Assembly (NCBI GenBank): GCA_963755985.1
Contig: CAVWLO010000002.1
Coordinates: forward strand, 930,001 to 994,000
Origin: DASXMT01 sp963755985
GTDB taxonomy: Bacteria; Actinomycetota; Acidimicrobiia; Acidimicrobiales; RAAP-2
Length of the DNA: 64,000 nt
Direction: 5' to 3'
Part shown: positions 26,667-38,008 of the stretch, one piece after another
Numbering within the stretch: the stretch's first letter is position 1
Layout of the letters: each line of letters starts with the position of its first letter
The notes under the pieces: generated by a model
Database searches by the model: none
Seen by the model: the letters and a program-made list of their open reading frames with translations, nothing else
What the model was told of the DNA's origin: nothing
Position numbers and translations under genes: made by a program

Positions 26667-27917
26667 GTGTTCGAATGGTCCGAGGAACAGTTGATGGTCC
26701 GGGACGCCATCCGTAGGTTCATCGAGTCCGAGGTGGTGCCCAACATCGACGCCCTCGAGCACGGTGACCTTCCCCCCTACGACATCATGCGCAAGCTCTA
26801 CGCCACCTTTGGCATGGACCAGATGGCCCGGGACCGGTTCAAGAGCCAGCTCGAGAAGAAGGCGCCGGGCTCCGGATCCGGGCCCACATCGGCCGCCGAG
26901 GGCCCGGCCCCCTCGTCCGGGGGCGACGGGGGGGCCGCGGCGCTCGCCCTGATCCCCATCATCGAGCTGTGCCACTACTGCCCCGGCATCGTCACCGCGA
27001 TGGGCGTGAGCGTGGGGCTCGCCGCGGGCACGGTCATGAAGCGGGGCACCCAGGCCCAGATGGAACGATGGGGGCTCGACCTTCTGACCCTGGACAAGAT
27101 CGGGGCCTGGGCCATCACCGAGCCCGACTCCGGGTCCGATGCCCTGGGCGGCATGAAGTCCTCGGCTCGACGCGACGGCGACGAGTACATCCTCAACGGG
27201 AACAAGACATTCATCACCAACGGCCCCTTCGCCGACACCATCGTCTTCTACGCCAAGCTCGACGACGGGAGCGACACGCCGGTCCGCGACCGCCAGGTCC
27301 TCACCTTCGTCCTGGACAAGGGGATGGACGGCCTGGAGCAGTCCAAGCCCTTCCGCAAGATGGGCCTGCACTCCTCCCCGACCGGCGAGCTCTTCTTGTC
27401 CGACGTCCGGGTCGGCCGCGACCACCTCTTGGGCGGAACCGAGGACGATGGCGGCGGGGGTGGCCGCCAATCGGCCAAGGACAACTTCGTCCAAGAGCGC
27501 GCCGGGTTGGCCGCCATGTCCCTCGGCCTGATCGAGGAATGCCTGAAGCTCTCGGTGGCGTACGCCAAGGACCGCCAGCTCTGGGGCACTCCGATCGGCG
27601 ACCGGCAGCTCATCCAGCTGAAGCTGGCCAAGATGGAAGTGGCCCGGCTCAACGTGCAGAACCTGGTCTTCCGCCACATCGAGCTGTCGGCGGCCGGGAA
27701 GAGCCTGTCCCTGGCCGAGGCGTCGGCCATGAAGCTGTACTCGGCCCAGTCGGCCTCCGAGGTGGCCATGGAGGCCGTGCAGCTCTTCGGCGGCAACGGG
27801 TACATGTCCGAGTTCCGGGTGGAGCAGCTGGCGCGCGACGCCAAGGTGTTCCAGATATACGCCGGGACCGACGAGATCCAGGTCACCCACATCGCCCGGG
27901 ACCTGCTCAGCCGGTAA
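26667..27917 (+). CDS. Acyl-CoA dehydrogenase
   Basis: The product has 416 aa. The FAD/acyl-CoA motifs are present: AITEPDSGSDALGGMKSS, LNGNKTFITNGPFADTIVFY and, at the C-terminus, YAGTDEIQVTHIARDLL, with LFGGNGYMSEFRVEQLARDA before it. GTG at 26667 has GGGAGG six bases upstream. An insert of about 30 Gly/Ser/Pro/Ala residues (about 73-98) between the first two helical segments is not typical of the family and is probably a surface loop. The substrate cannot be told. The stop overlaps plsX on the opposite strand by 11 bp. Confidence 0.9.
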   Translation: MFEWSEEQLMVRDAIRRFIESEVVPNIDALEHGDLPPYDIMRKLYATFGMDQMARDRFKSQLEKKAPGSGSGPTSAAEGPAPSSGGDGGAAALALIPIIELCHYCPGIVTAMGVSVGLAAGTVMKRGTQAQMERWGLDLLTLDKIGAWAITEPDSGSDALGGMKSSARRDGDEYILNGNKTFITNGPFADTIVFYAKLDDGSDTPVRDRQVLTFVLDKGMDGLEQSKPFRKMGLHSSPTGELFLSDVRVGRDHLLGGTEDDGGGGGRQSAKDNFVQERAGLAAMSLGLIEECLKLSVAYAKDRQLWGTPIGDRQLIQLKLAKMEVARLNVQNLVFRHIELSAAGKSLSLAEASAMKLYSAQSASEVAMEAVQLFGGNGYMSEFRVEQLARDAKVFQIYAGTDEIQVTHIARDLLSR

Positions 27918-29053
27918 GGGTCACGGCCCGCTGGCGACTTCCCGGCCCGGTGCGGCCTGCAACCGGGAGGGTCTCGGTAAGGGCTCGGCCCTCGGGGGTA
28001 CGGAGATCAGCCCTCGGGGACGGGCACTCGGGGGTGACCGAGCCGGCCACGTGCTCCACCAGCCCGGCCACGGCCAGGTCGTGGGCGACGGTGATGGCGT
28101 TGACCATGGACAGCGCCGAGGACGACCCGTGGCTGATCACACAGACACCGTTGACCCCGAGCAAGCATGGCCCCCCCGGTCCCCTCGGGGTCGAGCTCGG
28201 CGGCCAGGGGCAGGAGGTGGGGGTAGAGCACGTCCGCCGCTTCCTTCACGTCGTCGCGGGCCAGGATCTCGGTCAGGGCACCGATGAGGAACTTCATCGA
28301 GCCCTCCATCGTCTTGAGGGCCACGTTGCCGGTGAACCCGTCGGTGACGATGACGTCAGCCACGCCGTGGAAGAAGTCCCGGCCCTCGACGTTGCCGATG
28401 AACTCGAGGCCGGAGCCGCCGGCTCCGGCGGAAAGCAGCGCATGGGTGTCCTTCTCCAGGGGCGTCCCCTTCGACTTCTCCTCGCCGATCGACAACAGGG
28501 CGACCGTCGGGACCCGCACCCCGTAGCGCTCGGTGGCGAAGGCCGCCCCCATCTGGGCGAACTGCACCAGCATCTGCGGGTTGCACTCGGCGTTGGCCCC
28601 CGAGTCGAGCAGGACGCTGGGCGGGCGATCGGTTCCCGGATTTGGGATCGGGGTGGCGATGGCCGGCCGGATGACCCCGGGCAGCCTCCCCATGCGCAGC
28701 AGGGCCGACGCCATCGTGGCCCCGGTATTGCCGGCGGACACCATGGCCAGCGCCTCGCCGTCCCGCACCGCCTCGGCCGCGCGGACCAGCGAGGAGTCCT
28801 TCTTGCGGCGGACCCCCTGACCCGGGTCGTCGTCCATCCCGATGACCTCGGAGGCGTGCCGCTCGGGAAGGCCCCCGGTGTCCACCAACGCCTCGGGTCG
28901 GCCCACCAAGAGCACCGAGATGCCCGACTGCTCGGACACCCGGCGGGCACCGGCGATGATCTCGCCCGGGGCCCGGTCGCCGCCCATGGCGTCGACCGCT
29001 ACCGGGAGCGCCGCCAACGCCTCACCGGTTGGCCGCTCGCCGCCGCGAGCCAC
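27907..29053 (-). pseudogene. plsX: Phosphate acyltransferase PlsX, frameshifted near the C-terminus
   Basis: PlsX makes acyl-phosphate from acyl-ACP for phospholipid synthesis. From GTG at 29053 the reading frame shows AVDAMGGDRAPGEIIAGARR, MVSAGNTGATMASALL and VLLDSGANAECNPQML. At the run of seven C's (28171-28177) it leaves frame after DPEGTGG, and the expected LLGVNGVCVISHGSSSAL appears in the next frame, stopping at 27907. One extra base in the G/C run explains the shift, and with it removed the protein is 381 aa, near normal. No motif is lost, so a sequencing error is likelier than a true pseudogene. It overlaps the rpmF stop by one base. Confidence 0.82.
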
Positions 29054-29232
29054 TAGTCGACTTCGATCGCCTGGCGACCCTTGTACCACCCGCAGTTCGG
29101 GCAGACGACGTGGGGAAGCTTGGCGTGCGTGCACTGCGGGCACACCGAGCGGGCCGGGGGCCGCAACACCCAGTTGGATGCCCGGCGGCTGCGGCTCTTC
29201 GACTTGGAGGTCTTCTTCTTGGGGACGGCCAT
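29053..29232 (-). CDS. rpmF: 50S ribosomal protein L32
   Basis: The product has 59 aa, starting MAVPKKKTSKSKSRSRRASN. It has a zinc ribbon with CPQC and CPNC in the middle and GWYKGRQAIEVD at the end. L32 sits near the peptidyl-transferase centre and binds zinc through the four cysteines. The small gene lies in the spacer between DUF177 and plsX, a conserved order. The ATG is at 29230-29232 and the stop TAG at 29053-29055 overlaps the plsX GTG by one base. It is the only gene in the indel-rich block that remains fully in frame. Confidence 0.96.
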   Translation of the reverse strand: MAVPKKKTSKSKSRSRRASNWVLRPPARSVCPQCTHAKLPHVVCPNCGWYKGRQAIEVD

Positions 29233-29244
29233 AGGAGCGGTATT

Positions 29245-29830
29245 CTACGCCTCTCCGGCCGGCCCCTGGTCACGCAGGGCATCGAGCGCCGACCACCGCG
29301 GGTCGACAGGCTGCTCGCACGAACAGGCCTCCTCGTTGCGGTTGATCCCGCACTGGGGGCACAGACCCAGGCAGTCGTCGGCGCACAGCGGGGCGAGCGG
29401 GAGCTCCAAGAGCACCGCGTCCCTGGCCAGGGGCTCCAAATCGAGGACGTCGCCCTCGAGCGGGTAGGCCTCGTCGTCCAGCTCGGCCCTGCCCCCCCCG
29501 CCCTTTCGGCCCCGCTCCCTTCGACATAGCGCTCCCGAACGGCGGCTCGGACCCGGCCGTCGACCGGGCCGCCGCAGCGGCGGCACTCAGCGGTCCACGG
29601 TGCCTCGACCGTGCCCGAGGCCATCACCCCGCCCGGGATACGAGGACAGCGTGACCTCGACGGTGACCGGCAGCGCCCTCGGGAACCGTCGACCCCATCG
29701 TGGCCAGGTCGTCGATGGGAGCCTGTCGGAGCTCGTGCCTGACCGTTCCCGCCACCCGGCGGAGCTTGGCCGCCGGGACGATGAAGGGCCCGGGTGCGCC
29801 GATCGATGCGCTCTCCGGACCGGGCGGCAT
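29245..29830 (-). pseudogene. DUF177 (YceD) family protein, split by three frameshifts
   Basis: The typical DUF177 core is present in pieces: FIVPAAKLRRVAGTVRHELR, LATMGSTVPEGA, TVEAPWTAECRRCGGPVDG and a C-terminal cysteine cluster LCADDCLGLCPQCGINRNEE with CSC. These segments lie in three frames. Single-base changes near 29668-29680, 29629-29638 and in the eight-C run 29492-29499 join them into one frame of 194 aa from ATG at 29830. DUF177 is found next to rpmF in most bacteria and is implicated in rRNA accumulation. The start is approximate. Confidence 0.75.
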
Positions 29831-29897
29831 CGATCGGGGGCCGGTGCCGGAGGGACAGGGTGCCGATGGGGCGCAGACCGCACCGGTTCCATCCGGC

Positions 29898-30552
29898 TCA
29901 GTCGAGGTCCTGGTCGAAGAAGCCGTCGGGGTCCTCGACCGCGCCCCGACCGGGCCCGGCCCGGTCGGCCGTGCCCAGCGCACCGGGCTCCCCCGGTTGA
30001 AGCGAAGGAGGGTGCCAGCGAGGTGTCCCCTTGCTCGCCGATCTCCACCGGAGGAATCGGGGAAACCTGGAGCTTCTCCCGCCCGGCCCGGACGGTCTTC
30101 ATGGTCCGGTCCAGGACGATCTCGAAGCTGGCCAGCTTCTGGTCGGCATAGTCCTCGACCTCGTGGCGGAGGCGCCGGGCCTCCTCGTTGGCATCGTCCA
30201 AGATGCGTTGGGCGACGTGGTTGGCCTGGCGGACGATCTCGGTGCGCTGGACCATGCGCTCGGCCTGGACCCGGACCTCCTCCAAGAGCACGTCGGCCTC
30301 ACGGGACTTCTCGGCGATGAAGTCCTCCCGCTCCTTCAGCAGCCAGCGGGCCTGGCGGAGCTCGTCGGGCATCCGCTGCAGGGCCGCGTGCAGGAGCTCG
30401 GCCACCTCCTCCTTGGAGATGAGCACCGAGGCAGACAGCGGCATCTGCTTGGCGTTCTCGATGAGCTCGAGCGCCTGGCGGACCAGAGCTTCGGCGTCAC
30501 GCTCGTCGCCCGCCGCCCGCTGCTGGTCGAGGTCCTCGAACAACTCACTCAC
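29898..30552 (-). pseudogene. DivIVA/ATP-synthase-b-like coiled-coil protein, one frameshift near the C-terminus
   Basis: From GTG at 30552 the product is an alpha-helical, charged coiled coil (LLEEVRVQAERMVQRTEIVR, AQRILDDANEEARRLRHEVE) after a Gln/Glu-rich N-terminus. It resembles the DivIVA-like or ATP-synthase-subunit-b-like proteins that many actinobacteria encode between coaD and DUF177. Near 30000-30010 the frame shifts: the continuation ends EDPDGFFDQDLD, a common tail of this family, and stops at 29898. Removing one base gives 217 aa. The role is not certain; membrane or septum organisation is possible. Confidence 0.7.
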
Positions 30553-31029
30553 CGGCGAACTTCTCCTGGAGCCGGAGGGCTACCACCTTCGGGCACGAAG
30601 GCGTTCACGTCGCCGCCGAAGCGGGCGACCTCCCGCAACAGCCGGGAGGCGATGAACGAGTGAGCCGAGCTGGTGGGGATGAACAAGGTCTCCACCCCCG
30701 ACAGCTGCTTGTTCATCTGGGCCATCTGCAGCTCGTTCTCGAAGTCCGAGACGGCTCGTAGGCCCTTGACGATGGCGCTGGCCCCGACGTCGGGGGCCAC
30801 GTTGACCACCAGGCGCGGACACCGAGACGATCCGCACGTTGGCCAGATGGGTGACGGATTCCTCAAGCATCTCCTTGCGCTCGTCGAGGTCGAAGAGCAC
30901 CTGGCTCTTCTGTGGGTTGCGGAGGGCGGCCACGACCACCTCGTCGAAGAGGCGGGCGGCCCGCTCGATCACCTCGAGATGACCGTTATGCACGGGGTCG
31001 AACGATCCTGGAATGAGCGCGATCCTCAC
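30545..31029 (-). pseudogene. coaD: Phosphopantetheine adenylyltransferase CoaD, two frameshifts
   Basis: CoaD transfers AMP from ATP to 4'-phosphopantetheine, the penultimate step of CoA synthesis. GTG at 31029 opens VRIALIPGSFDPVHNGHLEV with the (H/T)xGH nucleotidyltransferase motif. The frame breaks near 30815-30822, after IVSVSA; the rest (LVVNVAPDVGASAIVKGLRA, IPTSSAHSFIASRLLREVA) is in the next frame. A second break near 30580-30590 is needed to reach the natural ending VVALRLQEKFAGE at 30545. Deleting one base at each site gives 160 aa, the family length. The 3' end overlaps the DivIVA-like gene by eight bases. Confidence 0.82.
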
Positions 31030-31585
31030 AAAACACCTTTCTCTGCCACCCGATCCGGCCGGGCCACTGTTACGAGCGTACTGCCATACCGTCTGCTCTT
31101 GATGACTCGCCACCCCTCCGGGGGGACAATTTCCGTCCCCGATTCCAAGATGGCGAGATCGGCGGGAAGCTGCCCGACGAGCTGGGGCCATCCAGCGTAG
31201 GCGTAGGGGGGGTCGCAGAGGATCAGGTCATAGCGGGACACGGTGCTCGATACCCAGCCGTCGACGTCGGCACGCACCAGCGTGGCGTCGCCATCCCGCT
31301 CGGCGTCACCCAGCCCCAACCCGGCCAAGTTCTCCCTGATGCAGGATGATGGCCGACATGTCGTTGTCCACGAAGGTCACCGACGCCGCCCCGCGCGACA
31401 GGGCCTCGATCCCAAGGGCGCCGGACCCGGCGAAGAGGTCGGCCACCTGGAGGCCCTCGACGCCGCCCAGGCTGAAGAGGATGTCGAAGATGGCCTCGCG
31501 CACCCGGTCGGAGGTGGGCCGCACGGTCTTCGACGGCGGGGCATGGAGCCGCCGTACCTCGCAGCTCACCACCGATAACACGCAC
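31026..31585 (-). pseudogene. rsmD: 16S rRNA (guanine-N2)-methyltransferase RsmD, two frameshifts
   Basis: RsmD methylates G966 of 16S rRNA with AdoMet. GTG at 31585 gives the expected VRVIGGELRG, then one base is extra near 31553-31558, beyond which RRLHAPPSKTVRPTSDRVRE, DLFAGSGALGIEALSRGA (AdoMet site) and VDNDMS follow. A second break near 31337-31342 leads to LAGLGLGDAERDGDATL and the catalytic LILCDPPYAY. Both repairs give 185 aa, the usual length. The stop overlaps the coaD start by four bases. Confidence 0.82.
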
Positions 31586-31624
31586 GCCCCCAAGCCTACC
31601 GGCGGCCCCGCGGCGCCGCCCTGC

Positions 31625-34017
<2,393 letters not shown>

Positions 34018-34021
<4 letters not shown>

Positions 34022-35742
34022 TCGATGGAAAAGAGATACGGGTACAGAGGCTGGCCTCCATGGTGTACCTCGGCTTCGACCTCCGGACGATTGTCCCCGA
34101 GCCATTCGGTGATCCGTCGGGTATCGGCGGGGGTGGCTCCTTCACCCTCGATGATGGTGACCAGTTCGTGATCATCGGTCACCAGCACGTCCAAGAGCGC
34201 GCACGCCGCCGCGGTCATGCTGTCGGCCACCACCTCGATCCCCTGTCGCGAGAGCCCGAGCCAGTCGTTGGCCTTGATCGGACCCACGTCGCTTTCCGCG
34301 TCCCGCACCGCCTGGGTCACCTCGCCGGCCACCACCCGTTCGGCTGACTCCTCCATGGCCCGGGCATTGGCACCGATGTGGGCTCCGGGGTCATAGGCCA
34401 AGAGGGCGGCGAAGCCTTCGGCGATGGAGTTGGTGGGGATCACCCGGACCGTCTTCGACGTGAGAGCGTCAACACTTTCGGCCACCGGGCGGATGTTCTT
34501 GTTGTTCGGCAAGATAACCACTTCGTCGGAGCCGAGGGCCTCCACCGCTTCGAGGATCTGCGCGGTGGACGGGTTCATCGACTGGCCGCCGGCTATCAGG
34601 CGGTGGACACCCAATGAGCGGAAGATCCTTCCGATCCCCACTCCGGTGGCCACGGCGACGGCCCCGGTGGTCGGCGGAGGGCCCGGCGGTACATCCGAGG
34701 GCCCCCACGCGGCGTTGTCCGCCCCCTCACGAACCCACCGTTCCTCCTCCACCTGCTCCAAGAGGTCGGTCACCCGTATCCTCCGCGGACGGCCGGCGTC
34801 CAGCGCAGCCTCAACCGCGGCGCCGATGTCATCGGTATGGATGTGGCAATTCCAGATGCCGTCGCCACCCACCACGACAATGGAATCGCCGATGCCGGCC
34901 CACACCTCTTTGAACGAAGGGACGGTCGCATCGGGCGCTTCGAGCAGGTACATCACCTCGTAGCGCAAGCCGGCCAGCGCTGCGGCCTGAAGTTCCTCGG
35001 CAGACTCACCGCCCCCACCGTGGGTTGCCGCAATGGCTGCATCGAAGTGGTCGGGAAGCTCGGGGGGTCCGGGGATGGCACGGCCGTCCACCACATACAG
35101 GAGTGCGTCGAAGAGCAGGAGGTATCCCGTTCCGCCCGCGTCGACTACCCCAGCTTGAGCCAGGACGGGCAGGAGCTCCGGTGTCCGAGCCAGCGCCTCC
35201 GCCGCGCCCGACCGAGCGGCGTCGAGCACGTCGACCAGGGACTTTCCTTGTTCCGCCGCGCCTGTCGCCCCTTCGGAGGCCCCTGCGGCCACGGTCAGAA
35301 TCGTTCCCTCGACCGGTCGCATCACCGCCTGTCGGGCCAGGTCACTCGCCCTGGTGAGCGCTCGGGCCACCTCGGTCGGGCCGGCGACGCCGGGCAGGCA
35401 GCCAAGCTCGTCGGTCATGCCCCTGAGGAGCTGAGACAGGATGACTCCCGAATTTCCACGGGCCCCCATCAACGAGCCGTGGGCAATGGCCCTGCACGTG
35501 CTGGGGAGATCGGGCCGGTCGCCGTCGGTACCCGGGCCGCCCTTTGAGTCGGGCGCCATGCCACCCCACAGCTCGTCGAGGTCGGAAACCACCGCTTCCA
35601 GGGTCAATGCCATGTTGGTGCCGGTATCGCCGTCTGGCACCGGATAGACGTTGAGACGGTTGATCACGTCCTGATGGCCACGGAGGGCGTCACGAAAGGC
35701 GCTGATGGACCGCCGCAGGTCCGATGCGCTGAGCGTCTCCAT
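34018..35742 (-). CDS. DAK/FakA-like kinase-domain protein
   Basis: The product has 574 aa. The N-terminal half has the DhaL-like kinase signature NRLNVYPVPDGDTGTNM and HGSLMGARGNSGVILSQLLR, as in the fatty-acid kinase catalytic subunit FakA. The C-terminal half (VVILPNNKNIRPVAESVDAL, VRVIPTNSIAEGFAALL, DWLGLSRQGIEVVADSM) is the domain that usually follows in actinobacteria. ATP-dependent phosphorylation of a fatty acid presented by a FakB-like partner is the likely role; no FakB is in the window. METLSASDLRRSI at 35742 is the chosen start; ATG at 35751 would add three residues. It is upstream of and overlaps recG. Confidence 0.85.
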
Positions 35743-35809
35743 GGCCCCCATGAGCAGGATGCTAACCTTATCGCCGTCCCCCTCGGAGTTGGAAGGAAGT
35801 CGACGCGTC
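35743..35809. promoter_or_regulatory. Divergent promoter region of rpmB and the FakA-like gene
   Basis: Only 67 bp separate the two start codons. The stretch tgctaaccttatcgcc is the only A/T-rich part: TAACCT (35763-35768) fits a plus-strand -10 box, and GATAAG on the minus strand could serve the other gene, which would then have a very short leader. No convincing -35 is visible. GGAAGGAAG before the rpmB ATG is a strong ribosome site. Confidence 0.3.
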
Positions 35810-36019
35810 ATGGCAGCGGTGTGTGAGGTCTGCGGCAAGAAGCCGTCGTTCGGTATGAGTATCAGCCACTCCCATCGTCGTACCAAGCGCCGGTGGAACC
35901 CGAATATCCAGCGGGTCCGGGCCCTCGTCGACGGGTCACCCCGGCGACTACAGGTGTGCACCTCGTGTATCCGGTCGGGCAAGGTCACCAAGCCCCCGGT
36001 CCGCGACATCCCCGCCTGA
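35810..36019 (+). CDS. rpmB: 50S ribosomal protein L28
   Basis: The product has 69 aa. It begins MAAVCEVCGKKPSFGMSISH, then RRTKRRWNPNIQRVRALVDG, and ends with VCTSCIRSGKVTKPPVRDI. Cysteines at positions 5, 8, 50 and 53 make the zinc-binding 'C+' form. L28 is a late-assembly 50S protein. ATG at 35810 follows GGAAGGAAG with good spacing. It is divergent from the FakA-like gene, an arrangement common in actinobacteria, and is probably transcribed alone. Confidence 0.97.
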   Translation: MAAVCEVCGKKPSFGMSISHSHRRTKRRWNPNIQRVRALVDGSPRRLQVCTSCIRSGKVTKPPVRDIPA

Positions 36020-36046
36020 GCTTCGCGCCGCCCCAGGGGCGAACTG

Positions 36047-36115
36047 CCGGGCCACCCAACGGCTACCCGCCCGGCCACCCCACGGCTATGTGCCCGGTTC
36101 CGCCAAGGGCTATCC
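36047..36115. repeat. 23-bp imperfect tandem repeat between rpmB and pyrF
   Basis: Three degenerate units lie at 36047-36069, 36070-36092 and 36093-36115, with the shared core cccggccaccccacggctat and variants. The array fills the convergent spacer and stops three bases before the pyrF stop codon. The GC-rich palindromic pieces (ccggg...cccgg) could form terminator-like hairpins. Confidence 0.65.
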
Positions 36116-36118
36116 GGC

Positions 36119-36985
36119 TCAATCGGAGAGGACCGAGGCCATCTCCTCTCGCAGCTGAACGGCCGAGGCCCGGAGCCGGGACACGCCCGGGCCGGTGGCC
36201 AGGACCGAACGCGACGAACTGGGCAGGACGGACCCCGGGGGGCAGCCCTTGAACAGCGTGCCCACGGCGGCCGCCGTCCCTCCCTGGGTGCCCACGCCCG
36301 GGGCCAGGACCGGACCGCCCAGGTCCGGTAGCGAGAAGGCGGAGGGGTCGAGTGTCGCCCCGATGACCGCGCCGATCACGCCGGGTACGGCGGCATTCCG
36401 ATGGGCGATGTCGGCGAGGAGGCCGTCGGCGATGGTCCGTCCCCGCGCGTCGGTCACCTCCTGCAAGGCTCTCCCCTCCGGGTTGGAGCTTCGGGTCACG
36501 ACGATGACGCCGTTCCCATGGGCCTGGGCCATGTCGATCATCGGCTGGAGGGCACCGAGGCCTATGTAGGCCACCGCTGTCATCGCGTCCGAGGCGAGGG
36601 GGCTGTCCGGGTCGAGCCAGGCCGAGGCGTAGGCCGACGACGTCGAGCCGATGTCGCCCCGTTTGGCATCGGCGATGACCAGGAGGCCCGCATCCCGGGC
36701 GCGGCGGATTACCGTCTCCAGGGCGGCCATGCCCGCAGCCCCCATGCGCTCGAAGAAGGCCACCTGGGGCTTGACCACCGGAACCACGCCGGCGAAGGCA
36801 TCGACGCACCGGCTGCCGAACTCGAGCAGGCCATCGGCCCGGTCAGGCAGTCCCCACTCCTTGAGCAGCGAGGAGGATGGGTCGATCCCGGCGCACAGCG
36901 GGCCGGTGACCGACACGGCTGCCGCCACCCGGGCCCCGAAAGCCTGGGACCCACCCGGGCCACCCGACACGCCACGGTCATGCAT
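36119..36985 (-). CDS. pyrF: Orotidine 5'-phosphate decarboxylase, type 2
   Basis: The product has 288 aa, the longer PyrF type found in actinobacteria. The active-site motif is LLVIADAKRGDIGSTSSAYA, where Asp and Lys of DAKRGD form the charged network. VVKPQVAFFERMGAAGMAAL and GVGTQGGTAAAVGTLF, in the phosphate-binding area, support the call. It decarboxylates OMP to UMP, the last pathway step. ATG at 36985 overlaps the pyrD stop by eight bases, so it is the last gene of the pyr operon. Confidence 0.95.
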   Translation of the reverse strand: MHDRGVSGGPGGSQAFGARVAAAVSVTGPLCAGIDPSSSLLKEWGLPDRADGLLEFGSRCVDAFAGVVPVVKPQVAFFERMGAAGMAALETVIRRARDAGLLVIADAKRGDIGSTSSAYASAWLDPDSPLASDAMTAVAYIGLGALQPMIDMAQAHGNGVIVVTRSSNPEGRALQEVTDARGRTIADGLLADIAHRNAAVPGVIGAVIGATLDPSAFSLPDLGGPVLAPGVGTQGGTAAAVGTLFKGCPPGSVLPSSSRSVLATGPGVSRLRASAVQLREEMASVLSD

Positions 36986-37919
36986 GAGCCGCTCCTCGCA
37001 GTTCCGCCATCGATCGTATGCCGTGTTTGCCGCACCAGGCGGTCAACTCGTCGAGCACCCGGCGGGGGGCACGCGGGTCCCGGAAGGTCGCCGTCCCCAC
37101 CTGGACGGCGTCGGCCCCGGCCATGAGCAGCTCCACCGCGTCCACGCCGGTCATGATCCCGCCCACGCCGACGATGGCCGCGTCGGGGAACGCGCTCCGG
37201 CAGTCATAGACGGCCCGGACGGCCACCGGGTGCATGGCCGCACCGGACAAGCCGCCACCCCCGGCCCCGAGGACGGGGCGGCGGTGCTCGACGTCGATGG
37301 CCATGCCCAACACGGTGTTGACGAGGGTGATGGCCTCGGCCCCCGACGCCAGTGCCGAGCCGGCGATCTCGGCCAGATCGGCCACGTTCGGGCTGAGTTT
37401 CGCCCACAGGGGCACGGTGGTCGCGCCCCTGACCGCACTGAGCACCTCGGCGGTGGCGATCGGCGAGTGGGCGAACATCCTGCGGCGATCCTCGACATTG
37501 GGGCAGCTCACGTTGACCTCGATGGCGACGATGGGCGGAGGCTCTCCGCCGTCGCCGGCCGACGCCATCGCCTCAGCCAGGTGTTTGGCGGCACGGGCGT
37601 AGTCGTCCACCCGTTGCCCCCAGATGCTCACGACCACGCGGGCACCGGCGGCAAGCAACGGCCGCAGGTCTCTGGTCAGCCACGCCTCGAGGCCCGGTCC
37701 CTCTAGGCCCACGCTGTTCAACATGCCCGACGGCGTCTGGTGGACCCGGGGTGGGGGATTGCCCGGCCACGGATCAACCGACAGCGACTTCACCACGACC
37801 GCGCCCAGGTCGCCCAGCGGGAAGTAGGTGCCGAGCTCGTCGGCGTGACCGGACGTCCCCGATGCGGTCATCACCGGATTGGGGAGCGTGATCGATGCGA
37901 TCCGGGTGGTCAGGTCCAC
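36978..37919 (-). CDS. pyrD: Dihydroorotate dehydrogenase, class 1 type
   Basis: The product has 313 aa. The FMN-binding barrel is indicated by VVKSLSVDPWPGNPPPRVHQ, GMLNSVGLEGPGLEAW, VAIEVNVSCPNVEDRRR (the catalytic cysteine of class 1 enzymes lies in the CPN motif) and VGVGGIMTGVDAVELLMAGA. The composition resembles class 1B enzymes, which need the iron-sulfur partner PyrK and use NAD+; no PyrK gene is present between carB and pyrD or elsewhere in the window. GTG at 37919 is a homology-based start without an obvious ribosome site. Confidence 0.92.
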   Translation of the reverse strand: MDLTTRIASITLPNPVMTASGTSGHADELGTYFPLGDLGAVVVKSLSVDPWPGNPPPRVHQTPSGMLNSVGLEGPGLEAWLTRDLRPLLAAGARVVVSIWGQRVDDYARAAKHLAEAMASAGDGGEPPPIVAIEVNVSCPNVEDRRRMFAHSPIATAEVLSAVRGATTVPLWAKLSPNVADLAEIAGSALASGAEAITLVNTVLGMAIDVEHRRPVLGAGGGGLSGAAMHPVAVRAVYDCRSAFPDAAIVGVGGIMTGVDAVELLMAGADAVQVGTATFRDPRAPRRVLDELTAWCGKHGIRSMAELRGAAHA

Positions 37920-38008
37920 GTCCGTACCCGAGGCGGCCCTCCAAGCCCGCCGGACCCGGTCCAGTCGACCGGCACCAGGGGCGCGGCTGGCGCCACCTCG
38001 GCCCGGGC

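Noticed and set aside
26607..27890. A 427-codon minus-strand frame opposite the acyl-CoA dehydrogenase
   Set aside because: It has no domain and mirrors the third-position GC bias of the real gene on the other strand.
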